A stretch of 64,000 nucleotides of DNA from Planctomycetota bacterium (GCA_018242525.1 JAFEBS010000010.1:1-64000), one strand, 5' to 3'. Positions 18,529 through 28,051 are shown, counted from the stretch's first letter. The notes: generated from the letters alone by a model not told the origin. Numbers and translations: made by a program.

Positions 18529-19647
18529 TCAAACTGGTTCGACGTATTTGAATGGCGGCTCTTTACTGCCGTCTCCAAAACTGATTCCCAGCGCCCTTGC
18601 CGCCTGCACGGCGGAACTTTGAAGCTTCACTGTCGAAAGGTGAATGGCGTCGATGATCGCGGCGCTTTCCACGTTCGGCGGATTGTAGGTGACCATCTGG
18701 CCGAATTTCTGTTCCACGATCAGCCGCACTGCGTGGGCACCGAACTGGGTGGCCAGGACACGGTCAAATGTAGTCGGATTGCCTCCGCGTTGCAGGTGTC
18801 CCAGGACAACCGTCCGTGTTTCCTTACCGAGCCGTCGTTCGACCTCCCTGCCCACATACGCACCGATGCCACCCAGACGAACCTGCTTCTGGCTTTCGGA
18901 CTTGTCCTGGGTGACCATTCCCACATCCGGCAATAGGGCACCTTCTGCAACCACGATCAGGGTGAATTTCTTTCCCTTGTGTTCACGGGCGATGATCGCA
19001 TCGCAGACGGCGTCAAAGGTCCACGGAATCTCCGGGATCAGGATCACATCGCCACCGCCGGCGATTCCGGCGTAAAGTGCAATCCAGCCGGCATGGCGTC
19101 CCATCACTTCCAGAACCATCACCCGTTCATGGCTGGCCGCCGTGGTATGCAGGCGGTCCAGGGCATCGGTCGCACAGAAAACGGCACTGAAGAACCCGAA
19201 GGTGAAGGCGGTGCTGGAAAGATCGTTGTCGATTGTCTTGGGAACCCCCACAACGGGCAACCCCAGTTCGTGAAACTGCTGGGCAACCGCCAGGGACCCA
19301 TCGCCGCCTATGCAGATCAATCCGCTGAGATTCAACTGCTCGAACGTGGCCTTGACGCCAGCGAGTAGAACCGGATCAAGATCCAGCCGATCATTGATTC
19401 CGGTCGCGGCGGCAAACCGCCCCTTGTTGGTCGAGCCAAGGATCGTTCCACCCGTCGACAGAATCCCGGTTGTATTGTTGGAATTCAGCGAGACGTAACT
19501 GACGGGATCAACCAGCCCTTCGTACCCTCGTAGAAAGCCAACCACTTCGTACCCATGTGTCTCGGCGCATTTGACGACGCTTCGAATCACGGCATTGAGT
19601 CCCGGACAATCTCCGCCGGCGGTCAAGACTCCGATGCGTTTGCTCAT
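18529..19647 (-). CDS. pfkA: 6-phosphofructokinase (group III-like)
   Basis: 372 aa, cytoplasmic; phosphorylates fructose 6-phosphate to the 1,6-bisphosphate in glycolysis. Conserved motifs: LTAGGDCPGLNAVI (phosphate donor loop), CIGGDGSL, PKTIDNDL with the catalytic Asp, MGRHAGWIAL, and GHLQRGGNPT. The donor-site pair is Gly in GGDG with Lys in PKTIDND, a combination found in group III and related ATP-using enzymes; Asp-Lys would point to pyrophosphate as donor. The start has GGGAG six bases upstream. The open frame continues to 19887 without support. Confidence 0.93.
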   Translation of the reverse strand: MSKRIGVLTAGGDCPGLNAVIRSVVKCAETHGYEVVGFLRGYEGLVDPVSYVSLNSNNTTGILSTGGTILGSTNKGRFAAATGINDRLDLDPVLLAGVKATFEQLNLSGLICIGGDGSLAVAQQFHELGLPVVGVPKTIDNDLSSTAFTFGFFSAVFCATDALDRLHTTAASHERVMVLEVMGRHAGWIALYAGIAGGGDVILIPEIPWTFDAVCDAIIAREHKGKKFTLIVVAEGALLPDVGMVTQDKSESQKQVRLGGIGAYVGREVERRLGKETRTVVLGHLQRGGNPTTFDRVLATQFGAHAVRLIVEQKFGQMVTYNPPNVESAAIIDAIHLSTVKLQSSAVQAARALGISFGDGSKEPPFKYVEPV

Positions 19648-19807
19648 CTGCCACTCCCTCAAAACCGACAGAATAATGACAACTGTCGAGGATAGGCAAT
19701 TCACGATCCAAATTGATCGAAGATTCTGATATTCGCCAGAAACATTTGGCAACCCGCCCGCCAAATGCCGCAGCAGCGCTGGTGTGATGAGTCGGGGTTC
19801 AAGCTCA

Positions 19808-20968
19808 TCAGCTTTTGCGATTGACTCCCAGGAACCGCATCCACCGCCGATCCCCGGTCGAACTGCTGCTGACGGCAATGTCTTCAAGCTCGTCGAGCGA
19901 TGTGATTCCGAGCCGTTTCATGTGGCGATCCATCGTGGTTCGGTCGGCCTGCAATTGCGATTTTTCGCGTGACAATCGGGCTCGTTCGAGGGACATTTCC
20001 ACTTCAGCCAGCCGGACTTGCTCTTCCAGGCGGGCGGCCAGACGCTCGACCTTTTGACGCAGATCGTCGGGGGTGTCCATTTCTTCCCAGTTGTCCGGGA
20101 TCGAGACTGTGCGGCGGGTCCGGACCCAGCGGGTGATCTGTACGATGTAGGTATCTCGATCTGCACACGCCTGGCGGAGAGCTTCAACAGTGGCCGTCTC
20201 GAAATCGATGGGATCGGGCACGCTCAGGCTGTCCAGCAGCGCGGTCAATTCATTTTCGACTTCCTCAGGACTGGCAATGACCGGTTCCGGTTCGCCCAGC
20301 ATTTGGCGCTTCATCGATTCCCACGCGGCCGTGGAATTCTCCGCGCCTGACGAGGAGTTCGACGAGTTGTCCAGGGACAAGCGTGACATGACCGAATCGA
20401 GGCCGGCTGAATCTGAGCCGGATTCCGTGGACGAAGGGTCGTACCCTGCGTGGCGACCGATTCCATTGGCAATCAGGGAGCGGAGTTCGGCGAGTTCCGA
20501 TTCAATGCGTCCCAGCGAACTGGAGGCCTGCATGGCCTCCCATTCCTGGACGACGCGTTGCATTTCACCCAGTACCTGCTGATGTTCTTCCACGACATCG
20601 GCTGGCAGCGCAGCGGTGCCGGCAGCACCTGATCGACCTCGATCATTGCCGCTTCGTTTGACGCGATCGAGTTGTTCAACAACCTGCTCCAGTTCCGCGA
20701 CCAGAGCGGCGATCAATTCGTTCTTGCCTGCGAGTTGCTCGCGCAGGTCATCCGCTTCTTCAATGCGTTGAGTTTCCATCCTGAAGTTCTCAGACAGAGA
20801 ATGTCCGGGCCCCGAAGGTTTCAAAGGATCCGCATTCGAGCTGGCGCTCGCCACCGGTTCATGTGATGCATCAGCTTCGGTTGCCGAAATCTCAACCGGC
20901 TGGAGCGGTGCAGATTGATCAGAATTGTATACAGCGGCGTTTGTACGCTTGGGGTGGCGAGAGCCCAC
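19808..20968 (-). CDS. Coiled-coil protein of unknown function
   Basis: 386 aa, no signal peptide or membrane segment. It starts with a GTG preceded by AAAGGA. A low-complexity N-terminal ~60 residues is followed by coiled-coil segments (QRIEEADDLREQLAGKNELI, VEELDRVKR-like heptads), a Ser-rich linker, then another long coiled coil (RQKVERLAARLEEQVRLAEV). Near the C-terminus is MDRHMKRLGITSLDELEDIA. Its neighbours on the minus strand are a dehydrogenase upstream and phosphofructokinase downstream. Function not recognised; a structural or scaffold role is a guess. Confidence 0.7.
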   Translation of the reverse strand: MGSRHPKRTNAAVYNSDQSAPLQPVEISATEADASHEPVASASSNADPLKPSGPGHSLSENFRMETQRIEEADDLREQLAGKNELIAALVAELEQVVEQLDRVKRSGNDRGRSGAAGTAALPADVVEEHQQVLGEMQRVVQEWEAMQASSSLGRIESELAELRSLIANGIGRHAGYDPSSTESGSDSAGLDSVMSRLSLDNSSNSSSGAENSTAAWESMKRQMLGEPEPVIASPEEVENELTALLDSLSVPDPIDFETATVEALRQACADRDTYIVQITRWVRTRRTVSIPDNWEEMDTPDDLRQKVERLAARLEEQVRLAEVEMSLERARLSREKSQLQADRTTMDRHMKRLGITSLDELEDIAVSSSSTGDRRWMRFLGVNRKS

Positions 20969-21096
20969 AGCAACAGTCCTTTGAGGCGAAGAAATTGACC
21001 CGGAACGTGCCGGGCTGGAGTACTCGCAAACATAACCCGGAAATCCGCGGAACAGTGTCAGGATTCCACCGACCGTGGTCGAGGCGTCTGCGGTCT

Positions 21097-22068
21097 TTAG
21101 CGGGCAGAATAGATTTGCGGGTTAAGCACGTTCTGCGGGCGCTGACCGGACAAGGCCGCCACGATTTTCTGCATCGTCTCGATCCGCAACTGGCGGATGG
21201 ACTGCTCGGAAACGAACGCCACATGCGGAGTGACGATCACTCGTTCATCCCGGTAAAGCGGCTGATCGAGGTCTGGGGGTTCAGGGGAGAAAACGTCCAA
21301 CGCCGCTCCGGCGAGTTGATTCCGCAGAATTGCTCGATACAGGGCGTCCTGATCCACGAGCCCGCCGCGTGACGTGTTAATCAGGTAGGCCGACGGCTTC
21401 ATTCGAGTGAACGTACTGTCGTCGAACATCCGCGACGTCAGGGGAGTCAGCGGGGCATGCAGGGAAATGAAGTCGCTGGCGGCCAGCAATTCCCCAAACG
21501 ACACCATCGGCACGCCGCTGCCGTGGTCCTGCCCGCTGAGGGAATGTGCGATCACCTTGAGTCCCAACGCACGGGCCTTGGGGACCAGCTGACGAGCAAT
21601 ATGGCCCAGCCCCAGCAATCCCAGGGTCTGGCCCGACAGTCGCTGCATCGGGCGGGAAGTCACGGAATTGTATTCGCCCCGTTTTGCGCGCAGATGGAAC
21701 AATCCAATCTGGCGTGCACACGCCAGCAGCAGTCCCAATGCATGATCGGAGACTTCATCGACACAGTAATCAGGGCAGTTCGTGACGGGGATGCCCAGTT
21801 CGGTGGCGGTTTCAATGTCAATATTGTCGATCCCGATTCCCAGGCGTGAGATCACCCGGCAGCGGGAGCTGGAACGAATGACAGCAGCGGAGACATGGGC
21901 CCAGGTCGTGGCAATGGCATCGGCATCCGCTGCGGCCGCCATCAGGGCGCTTTCGCCGGGGGCATCCGGTTCAATGATGCATGCATCGATCTCGGACACC
22001 ACGTCCTGCTCAATCGATGTGTCGGGCCACGCACGGTCGGTGATCAGTATTCGAAATCGGGCGGTCAT
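21097..22068 (-). CDS. D-isomer-specific 2-hydroxyacid dehydrogenase
   Basis: 323 aa. NAD-dependent oxidoreductase related to phosphoglycerate dehydrogenase. The Rossmann motif is LLGLGHIARQLVPKARALGL, the catalytic Arg lies in NTSRGGLVD, the Glu in VFSPEPPDLDQPL and the His in TPHVAFVSEQS. It lacks the C-terminal ACT domain of full SerA enzymes, so it could act on glyoxylate, hydroxypyruvate or another 2-hydroxyacid. A GTG at 22092 is in frame; ATG 22068 is preferred, with AGGGG upstream. The ferredoxin gene lies 48 bases upstream on the same strand. Confidence 0.88.
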   Translation of the reverse strand: MTARFRILITDRAWPDTSIEQDVVSEIDACIIEPDAPGESALMAAAADADAIATTWAHVSAAVIRSSSRCRVISRLGIGIDNIDIETATELGIPVTNCPDYCVDEVSDHALGLLLACARQIGLFHLRAKRGEYNSVTSRPMQRLSGQTLGLLGLGHIARQLVPKARALGLKVIAHSLSGQDHGSGVPMVSFGELLAASDFISLHAPLTPLTSRMFDDSTFTRMKPSAYLINTSRGGLVDQDALYRAILRNQLAGAALDVFSPEPPDLDQPLYRDERVIVTPHVAFVSEQSIRQLRIETMQKIVAALSGQRPQNVLNPQIYSAR

Positions 22069-22116
22069 CGTACTGCCCCTGACTGCACTCACCTGACGCT
22101 GCCGTGGTGCTCGAAA

Positions 22117-22518
22117 TCATTTGCCACTGGCTTGTTCAGCGGCCAGTTCTGCCATGCGCTGGGCGGGAACCACTAGGCGATCCCAATGCTTCAACATGTA
22201 ATCTGGCGGGCCCCCTTTGTTGGCGACTGCCTGAGCAACCTGGATCGTTGGCACCAGTTCGATGGCATCCCACGGGCAAACGGTCAACTCATATGGATCC
22301 GACTTCTTGGTCGGAATGTGAACACACACTTCGCACCCGACACATCGTTCAACGTCGATTTCACACCATGATTGCAAGACGGAGATCGAATCCCCGGGCA
22401 CCTTATAGATGCAATCGACGGGGCAGACTTCCAAGCACGCTTCGCAACCCGTGCAGTTGTCGGAATTGATGACAGCAACTTCCTTCGGAAGCTTCTTGCG
22501 TCCGCCCGCTTTGGCCAT
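22117..22518 (-). CDS. Ferredoxin with two 4Fe-4S motifs
   Basis: 133 aa. The first cluster motif CTGCEACLEVCP is canonical. The second is CVGCEVC followed by 15 residues before the final CP, a longer insertion than in standard two-cluster ferredoxins. An extra Cys (SWCEID) lies between them. The C-terminal ~45 residues form a helical extension. GGAG eight bases upstream sets the start. It is probably a cytoplasmic electron carrier; its spacing to the dehydrogenase gene downstream suggests co-transcription. Confidence 0.88.
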   Translation of the reverse strand: MAKAGGRKKLPKEVAVINSDNCTGCEACLEVCPVDCIYKVPGDSISVLQSWCEIDVERCVGCEVCVHIPTKKSDPYELTVCPWDAIELVPTIQVAQAVANKGGPPDYMLKHWDRLVVPAQRMAELAAEQASGK

Positions 22519-22837
22519 GAAGAATTCTCCATCGTTGAAAACCGCGGTCAATCGTCTGGTAGCAACTCACCGCAGTTACCAGTTCGACTGCATTCCATTC
22601 GTTGTATCGGCCATTCGGCCACCCAGACACATCCAACCGCAACAACTTTCTGCGACCTCGTGGATTATAGTGCTGGTTCACCGGGCAGGCGAGCGGTCCG
22701 GTGAGGATTTCTTTGGGGTGGGAAAGACCGAAAGGGGGGCGTGGATCCAGGGGGCCAATTCGCGACCATATGAAAGTGGACGTCTGCCGCTCGGCCGTTT
22801 TGACTGCAGCAGGAGGCTGTGATGACCTGAACACTGT

Positions 22838-24460
22838 CTAAAGTAGGGCCATCGATTCCGGAAACTCACGGCCAAAAAATGAGATCAGTCGGTCTTCCGC
22901 GTGCAGACACCAGGAAAAATCTCGGTTTTGCAATATCGAATTGATCTGTAATTGTCGCCGCATCTGCTCCCGGACGATTTCCAAGTCCCGGCCTGCCGAA
23001 TCCAACTGCTGGAACAACTCTGCATTGATGTCGGAAAGTCGTCGATGCTGCGGACTGGACGGTCGCCCCGCGCCAAGTCCCGCCAGTATCGCCGCCTTCT
23101 CGCTCCTCAACTCGCTGGATCGCTGTTCGACAGATTCTGGAAGGTATTTTTCCGGGTTATATCGAAGATCGCGGATGCGTTGGTTGGTGTCGCGCCAATT
23201 GGCGAGTGAAACGGGAAACGGAGTCCCCAGCGGGAGGTGGACAGTTGCGGACACGGTTCCAAATGGCGGGGCAGCGATCCCGAAAAACTGTTCGCAAATC
23301 TGGTCTGTCATCGCGTCGTATTTCGCGCCGCCGATCCCGTGAATAAACAGGTCGGCCAGAAACAGGCGGGAAAACAGCGTCGTGGTTAATGCTCGAGTTC
23401 GCAGGCGGATTCCCGCGCGATTCAGCTGGACCAGGGTTTCGGCAGCCGCATCCAGACCGGAACTAGGAGTGACCGGTAGTCGAACGAAGACTCCCCTTGA
23501 GTCGCGTATCTCCAGCACCGATCCCGCCTGCCGGGCGAAGGGACGTTCGCGGCGCTGGTCTCCGTGACGCCAGGCCCAGAACGGAGCTTCCATCCATTCC
23601 CCATCACCGTCAAGTTCTGGCACGGGATGCGTGCTGCTTCGCAATCGATGTGCCGTTCGATACTGTCGGACCGCTTCGTTGTAGATCCGCTGGAAATTCG
23701 CCAGGTTGACAAGCAGGTACGCCGCGAACAGGCAAAACGACTTTGTGCCACACACGCGTGACATCGGGACTTCCAGATTGCGAATTCCCAGCTTTTGCTC
23801 GATCGCCACACGGGCAGCCGTCAGGCAATCACACAATCGCAGTGAAACGTCTGCATGACGAACCGCCGACGGCCAGGCAGCGGTTGCGAGAGGAGTGTAA
23901 TTCCAGGAGTGTCGAATGCGTGACTGAATCTGCTGTCCAAACGACTGAAAGCACGTTCGCTCAGCGATGACTGCATCTTCCCACGGTTGCTGTGGCTGGG
24001 AGGCATCAAATGGCAGCATTTCAAGGGTCGGCGATTCACGACTGCCGACAGGGATCTGGATTCGCGTCGACGTGATCGTATCGTTGTCGATGATCAGGTT
24101 CAGGCCCTGGCCACGCGTTCGTCGTGCCAGGCCTGAGACGGCAAAGTTCTTGGCCCAGACACCCGCGTGAAATAATTCCGGTTGATGTCCGGTCACGATC
24201 AGCGGGTACTGTCCTGGCGATGGAACGAACTCACCGGCAAAAGGGCGGGTATAATTCGCGGCTTCATGGAGGATTTCTCGCTGAGATTGCTCACGCAGCG
24301 CCTGCAATGAGACTCCGTGGAAATCGAGCTTTGTCGATGCCAGGCGATGATAGTTGGCGTGCGCCAACGCCACCAGATCAGTGTACGCAGGGACCGCCAG
24401 CACGGATTCGTGTTGGCGCGGGACCACGAGCGAGCGGGGACGCGGAACAACTGGATTCAT
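22838..24460 (-). CDS. Conserved protein, possible distant BshC relative
   Basis: 540 aa. I do not firmly recognise the family. Key motifs are LIVTGHQPELFHAGVWAKNF, NLIIDND, ALTTTLFSRLFLADLFIHGI with GGAKYD behind it, and a coiled C-terminal region. The first motif sits where BshC (bacillithiol synthesis ligase, about 540 aa) has TGQQ..LF.GP, and GIGGAKYD where BshC has YVGGPGEIAY, so a remote relation is plausible; this is inference. The start at 24460 follows the glycosyltransferase stop by 22 bases, and the longer frame overlaps that gene, so the two probably form an operon. Confidence 0.6.
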   Translation of the reverse strand: MNPVVPRPRSLVVPRQHESVLAVPAYTDLVALAHANYHRLASTKLDFHGVSLQALREQSQREILHEAANYTRPFAGEFVPSPGQYPLIVTGHQPELFHAGVWAKNFAVSGLARRTRGQGLNLIIDNDTITSTRIQIPVGSRESPTLEMLPFDASQPQQPWEDAVIAERTCFQSFGQQIQSRIRHSWNYTPLATAAWPSAVRHADVSLRLCDCLTAARVAIEQKLGIRNLEVPMSRVCGTKSFCLFAAYLLVNLANFQRIYNEAVRQYRTAHRLRSSTHPVPELDGDGEWMEAPFWAWRHGDQRRERPFARQAGSVLEIRDSRGVFVRLPVTPSSGLDAAAETLVQLNRAGIRLRTRALTTTLFSRLFLADLFIHGIGGAKYDAMTDQICEQFFGIAAPPFGTVSATVHLPLGTPFPVSLANWRDTNQRIRDLRYNPEKYLPESVEQRSSELRSEKAAILAGLGAGRPSSPQHRRLSDINAELFQQLDSAGRDLEIVREQMRRQLQINSILQNRDFSWCLHAEDRLISFFGREFPESMALL

Positions 24461-24482
24461 TGGCCGACTATGACGGACGAGT

Positions 24483-25277
24483 TCAAGGAGCTGCCGATCC
24501 GCATGTTGCGGGTTGATCGGACGAAGGGCATCTGGCAGGTCCGGTCCCGTGTGATCCGGGATCCAGGCGCATGGATGCAACTTCGCGATCAATCACCTCG
24601 TGATAGTACGCCAACCGTGCTTCGGCTTGATCCAGAGCCCCGCCAAACGAGCGTGCCTCATCCAGATAAATCAGCGGCACCGGAAACTCGACGATCTTCA
24701 TGTCCAGCGCTGCGGCCTGCACCCACAACTGCAACGGCATGGCGTAGCCGAGTTCGGTGATGCGAAATCGGGCCAGGGCGTCGACCCGGTAGGCTTTGAA
24801 CCCACAGAAGGAATCCGTCAGGCTCAAACCAAACCGCTCCTTCAGCAACTCAGTAATCAACCGGTTGATCCGGCGACGGTCCGCCGGCGGCTGACTGTCG
24901 CCGGGGATGGGGGCCAGATACCGACTTCCCGAGACGATATCGGCTGGACGATCCTGTTGATCATGGATGGCGGCTGCCAGTTGCGGGATCAAGCAAGGTT
25001 CGTGCTGCCCGTCGCAGTCAATGGTGACGAGGACATCGTATTGGCCATCCAAAGCGTATTGAAACGCAGTGCGCAATGCTGCTCCGTATCCCTGGTTGTG
25101 TTCGTGACGCACCAGGAAGACACGACGCTCGTGAGCCATCAATTCGGGCGTCCGGTCCGATGACCCATCATCAACAACCAGGATATCTGTTGCATACTTT
25201 TTGACTTCCGTCAAAACATCAATCAGATGTCGTTCTTCGTTGTAAACGGGTAGAGCGGTCAGAATTCTGGGGGGCAT
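24483..25277 (-). CDS. Family 2 glycosyltransferase
   Basis: 264 aa, GT-A fold with no obvious membrane helices. Motifs: TALPVYNEERHLIDVL, VVDDGSSDRT (nucleotide-sugar binding), TIDCDGQHEP (DxD-type metal site), SGSRYL, DSFCGFKAYRVDAL. The order matches polyprenyl-phosphate mannosyl/glucosyltransferase-like enzymes. The ATG at 25277 has GGAG eight bases upstream. It is the first gene of a likely operon with the conserved gene at 22838-24460. The acceptor is unknown. Confidence 0.87.
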   Translation of the reverse strand: MPPRILTALPVYNEERHLIDVLTEVKKYATDILVVDDGSSDRTPELMAHERRVFLVRHEHNQGYGAALRTAFQYALDGQYDVLVTIDCDGQHEPCLIPQLAAAIHDQQDRPADIVSGSRYLAPIPGDSQPPADRRRINRLITELLKERFGLSLTDSFCGFKAYRVDALARFRITELGYAMPLQLWVQAAALDMKIVEFPVPLIYLDEARSFGGALDQAEARLAYYHEVIDREVASMRLDPGSHGTGPARCPSSDQPATCGSAAP

Positions 25278-25587
25278 GCAAGTCGCTCCAGCGAACGAAT
25301 CAGTCACTTTTGAATCGCATCCGTGCGCCAGGGGGATGCATTCTAGGCTGCGTCCTCGGCAAGTCAAAGCAAACTCGGGTGGAAGCGATCCTGCCCCACT
25401 TCGCCAAGCTCCGGTTGCTGCGCCACTGTTGCGACCCTGCGGAATCCCTCAGTTTGTGAATTCGACAGGATCCGGCCAGCTTGACCGACAGGAACCGGCA
25501 CCCCTACGATGGTGAATGGCAGGATGCCGAGTTTTCCGGCAAATGAGATTGCCGCAGTTCCAAAAACGAACTTCGGGAGGATGGATG
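25278..25587. other. Divergent intergenic region, nothing recognised
   Basis: 310 bases between the glycosyltransferase gene (minus) and the Tyr-rich protein gene (plus). Promoters for both should lie here, but I see no convincing -35/-10 pair, operator or RNA structure. Confidence 0.5.
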
Positions 25588-26217
25588 ATGAAAGTCAATC
25601 GATTGATGCGTTGGAGTATTCCGGCGGCGATTCTGCTGACGATTGGGTTTGCCGGCCAGAAGGCAGAGGCTGGAACGCTGATGGGGCAGGCTGGCTTGGT
25701 CAAGGCGGTGTCGCCCGCACTGGCCGGATTTCATCATCGTCACTATGGCGGTTGGGGGTACGGCGGTTGGGGATACGGTGGCTGGGGACGTCGAGCCTGG
25801 GGGTTCAGCTATGTCCGTCCGGCACTGTACTTTGGTGGCTATCGGTCGGTCTACCGGGCGAACTATTACTCACCCCGGTACACGTACGCCTACGCGGCCC
25901 CGGCCTACACGGCGCCAGTTTACTCAACTTACTCAACACCGATTTACTCCAATTACACGTATGCGGCGCCATACACGACCGCGGTGTATGGCGGTTACGG
26001 TGTCGCCGGGTATCGGCCGGTTGTCTACTCCAATCCCCTGTACAGCACCAGTTACTATGCGGTGCAGCCTGCCGCGTACTACCCGACGTCGTACTACACG
26101 GGATACGGAGGGTTTGGGTACGGAGGGTTTGGATACAGTGCGTATTCATATCCGGCTTATTCCGCGTACCGTTATGGCATGTACTCGCCCTACGGCTCAT
26201 GCCTCGGCTTCTGGTGA
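25588..26217 (+). CDS. Secreted Tyr/Gly/Ala-rich low-complexity protein
   Basis: 209 aa. A signal peptide starts MKVNRLMRWSIPAAILLTIG and ends near AEA. The mature part begins with HHRHYGGWGYGGWGYGGWG, then long stretches of Tyr with Ala, Ser, Pro and Thr (APVYSTYSTPIYSNYTYAAP), and a final block GYGGFGYGGFGYSAYSYPAY. GGGAGG at 25575-25580 lies seven bases before the ATG at 25588, better spaced than before the adjacent ATG at 25585. Composition suggests an exported structural or adhesive protein; no enzyme motif is visible. Confidence 0.75.
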   Translation: MKVNRLMRWSIPAAILLTIGFAGQKAEAGTLMGQAGLVKAVSPALAGFHHRHYGGWGYGGWGYGGWGRRAWGFSYVRPALYFGGYRSVYRANYYSPRYTYAYAAPAYTAPVYSTYSTPIYSNYTYAAPYTTAVYGGYGVAGYRPVVYSNPLYSTSYYAVQPAAYYPTSYYTGYGGFGYGGFGYSAYSYPAYSAYRYGMYSPYGSCLGFW

Positions 26218-26472
26218 TCAGCCCCATCGTTCGGTTTCTGACGACCATCGAGCACCGGTCACTGGACGGTCACTTGACGTTGCGCGTGCAATTCGGCACC
26301 GGGGCCTGACATCAATCCAGTCAGGTTCCGCGAAACTCCATCCATTCAATCCGGGGAAATCCCCCGTCTGGCCTTGCCCGCCATTCGGGGATTGGCGATA
26401 AGATTGGGCCGGGAGTCTCAGGATGGCCCCGCCGGATGAGGATTTCGAGTCAATTGCGAGATGGAGCTCATT

Positions 26473-26838
26473 ATGACCGCCGCCAGCGACGACTTTCGAC
26501 TTGAGTGGCACGGTAATACTGTCGTAATCACCCCCGCCGCCAATGTCGAACAAATGCCGTGGGACGTAATCGAGCAGGCAGCCGACATTGTGATGGCTCC
26601 ACTCAAGGTCCAGTCATCCCCCATGGCGGTGGTGGATCTCAGCGAGGTCCAGTACTTTGGCTCGGCATTTCTGGCGTTGCTGCTGCGGTGTCATACCGCT
26701 GTCAAGAGTCGCGGGGGCGAACTGGTCCTGTGCGGTCCGAGCAAAATGGCTCGCGAACTGCTGAAACTGACCGCACTCGACACCTTGTGGGCGATCTATG
26801 CCACGAAGTCTGAGGCGATCGAGGCCGTTGACGGATAG
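26473..26838 (+). CDS. STAS-domain protein (anti-sigma antagonist type)
   Basis: 121 aa. The STAS fold is evident from [20 protein letters not shown], with the Ser after YFG at the usual phosphorylation position, and [20 protein letters not shown]. Such proteins bind anti-sigma kinases until phosphorylated and are reset by SpoIIE-type phosphatases, one of which is encoded at 6128-7426. The ATG at 26473 is preceded by GGAG with six bases of spacing; an in-frame ATG at 26461 overlaps that site. It is followed after 52 bases by the LOG-family gene on the same strand. Confidence 0.85.
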   Translation: MTAASDDFRLEWHGNTVVITPAANVEQMPWDVIEQAADIVMAPLKVQSSPMAVVDLSEVQYFGSAFLALLLRCHTAVKSRGGELVLCGPSKMARELLKLTALDTLWAIYATKSEAIEAVDG

Positions 26839-26890
26839 GTCGTCCTCATTCCGTATTTGGCCGGCTGGATGCGCATCAGGGAGGTCTTGC

Positions 26891-27889
26891 ATGCTGACTT
26901 CGACTGCGTCGTGGAGCGGAGATTTCGACGTTGATCGCCGGGCGATGCTGATTGCAGAAATCAAGGAAACGGCCGACAAGCTGGATCGCGATCAGGCCAC
27001 GCTGGGCGATCTGAAAATCCTCAGCCGATCGCTGCGTGAGCTTCGCTACGCGTTCAAAGTCTTCACGCCGTATCGCAGAATTCGCAAAGTTTCCGTCTTC
27101 GGATCTGCTCGAACCCCATCGGACCATGTGGATTACCAGGCGTCCGTGGAGTTCGGCCGCACCATGGCCACGGAAGGGTGGATGGTCGTGACCGGTGCCG
27201 GCGGCGGTATCATGGAAGGGGCTCATGTCGGGGCCGGCAAAGCGATGTCAATTGGTGTGAACATTATGCTCCCGTTTGAACAGGGGGCGAACCACATCAT
27301 CGACAAGGACGAAAAGCTGGTGACGTTTCGGTACTTCTTCACTCGCAAATTGATGTTTGTGAAGGAGGTTCACGCCGTCGTGCTGTTTCCCGGCGGATTC
27401 GGAACGCAGGATGAGTTGTTTGAAGTCTTGACGCTGGTTCAGACCGGAAAACGCGATCTGATTCCCATTGTCTGCATCGATTCACCCGGCGGGGGTTATT
27501 GGGCCGCCTGGCGGACGTTTATTCAAGATCAACTTCAGTCGCGAAATCTGATCAGCCCCAGTGATCTGTCTCTGGTCAAGATCGTCGACAATGTCGACGC
27601 CGCTCGGAGAGAGATCCTGCAATTCTATTCTGTCTACGACAGCATGCGGTACATCCGTGACGATCTGGTGCTGCGCCTGCGGAGGCCGTTGACAGACGAA
27701 ACGCTGGCGCACTTGAATGCCAGTTTCTCGGATCTTCTGACGAGCGGAAAGATCGAGCGAACGGACCCCCATCCCTACGAACTGGATGAAGAACACCTGG
27801 CCGAACATCCGCGACTGAGGTTGCGATTCAATCGTCGCGATGCAGCCCGTCTGCGCCAGTTGATCGATACGATTAATCAGATCCCTTAA
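26891..27889 (+). CDS. LOG-family protein (nucleotide 5'-monophosphate ribohydrolase-like)
   Basis: 332 aa. The family motif [15 protein letters not shown] (PGGxGTxxE) is present, along with [25 protein letters not shown] and the Arg of [13 protein letters not shown]. The usual LOG enzymes are ~190 aa; here ~70 helical residues precede the domain and ~100 residues follow it, as in the longer bacterial TIGR00730-like proteins. Biochemically characterised relatives cleave cytokinin ribotides or AMP; the actual substrate here is unknown. AGGGAGG lies six bases before the ATG. Confidence 0.87.
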   Translation: MLTSTASWSGDFDVDRRAMLIAEIKETADKLDRDQATLGDLKILSRSLRELRYAFKVFTPYRRIRKVSVFGSARTPSDHVDYQASVEFGRTMATEGWMVVTGAGGGIMEGAHVGAGKAMSIGVNIMLPFEQGANHIIDKDEKLVTFRYFFTRKLMFVKEVHAVVLFPGGFGTQDELFEVLTLVQTGKRDLIPIVCIDSPGGGYWAAWRTFIQDQLQSRNLISPSDLSLVKIVDNVDAARREILQFYSVYDSMRYIRDDLVLRLRRPLTDETLAHLNASFSDLLTSGKIERTDPHPYELDEEHLAEHPRLRLRFNRRDAARLRQLIDTINQIP

Positions 27890-27929
27890 GCCGCCGTTGG
27901 GGTGTGCTGGGCTGGAAAAAGGGCGACCA

Positions 27930-27973
27930 CTAAAAGCAGAACCGGCCCGCATTCCGAAGAACGCGGGCCGGTT
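27930..27973 (-). terminator. Terminator of the tRNA-Glu gene
   Basis: Perfect 11-bp stem (AACCGGCCCGC at 27940-27950 with 27963-27973) and 12-base loop, followed on the minus strand by CTGCTTTTAG. It lies six bases after the tRNA 3' end. Confidence 0.8.
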
Positions 27974-27978
27974 GTCAT

Positions 27979-28051
27979 TGACCCCATGGGGATTCGAACC
28001 CCAGTCGTCGGACTGAAAATCCGATGTCCTAGGCCTCTAGACGATGGGGCC
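27979..28051 (-). tRNA. tRNA-Glu (anticodon UUC)
   Basis: 73 bases. The acceptor stem pairs GGCCCCA with TGGGGTC, the D arm is GTCTAGAGGCCTAGGAC as in other tRNA-Glu, the anticodon stem is TCGGA/TCCGA around loop TTTTCAG (anticodon TTC), and the T arm holds GGGGTTCGAATCCCC. The CCA end is not encoded. Confidence 0.97.
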
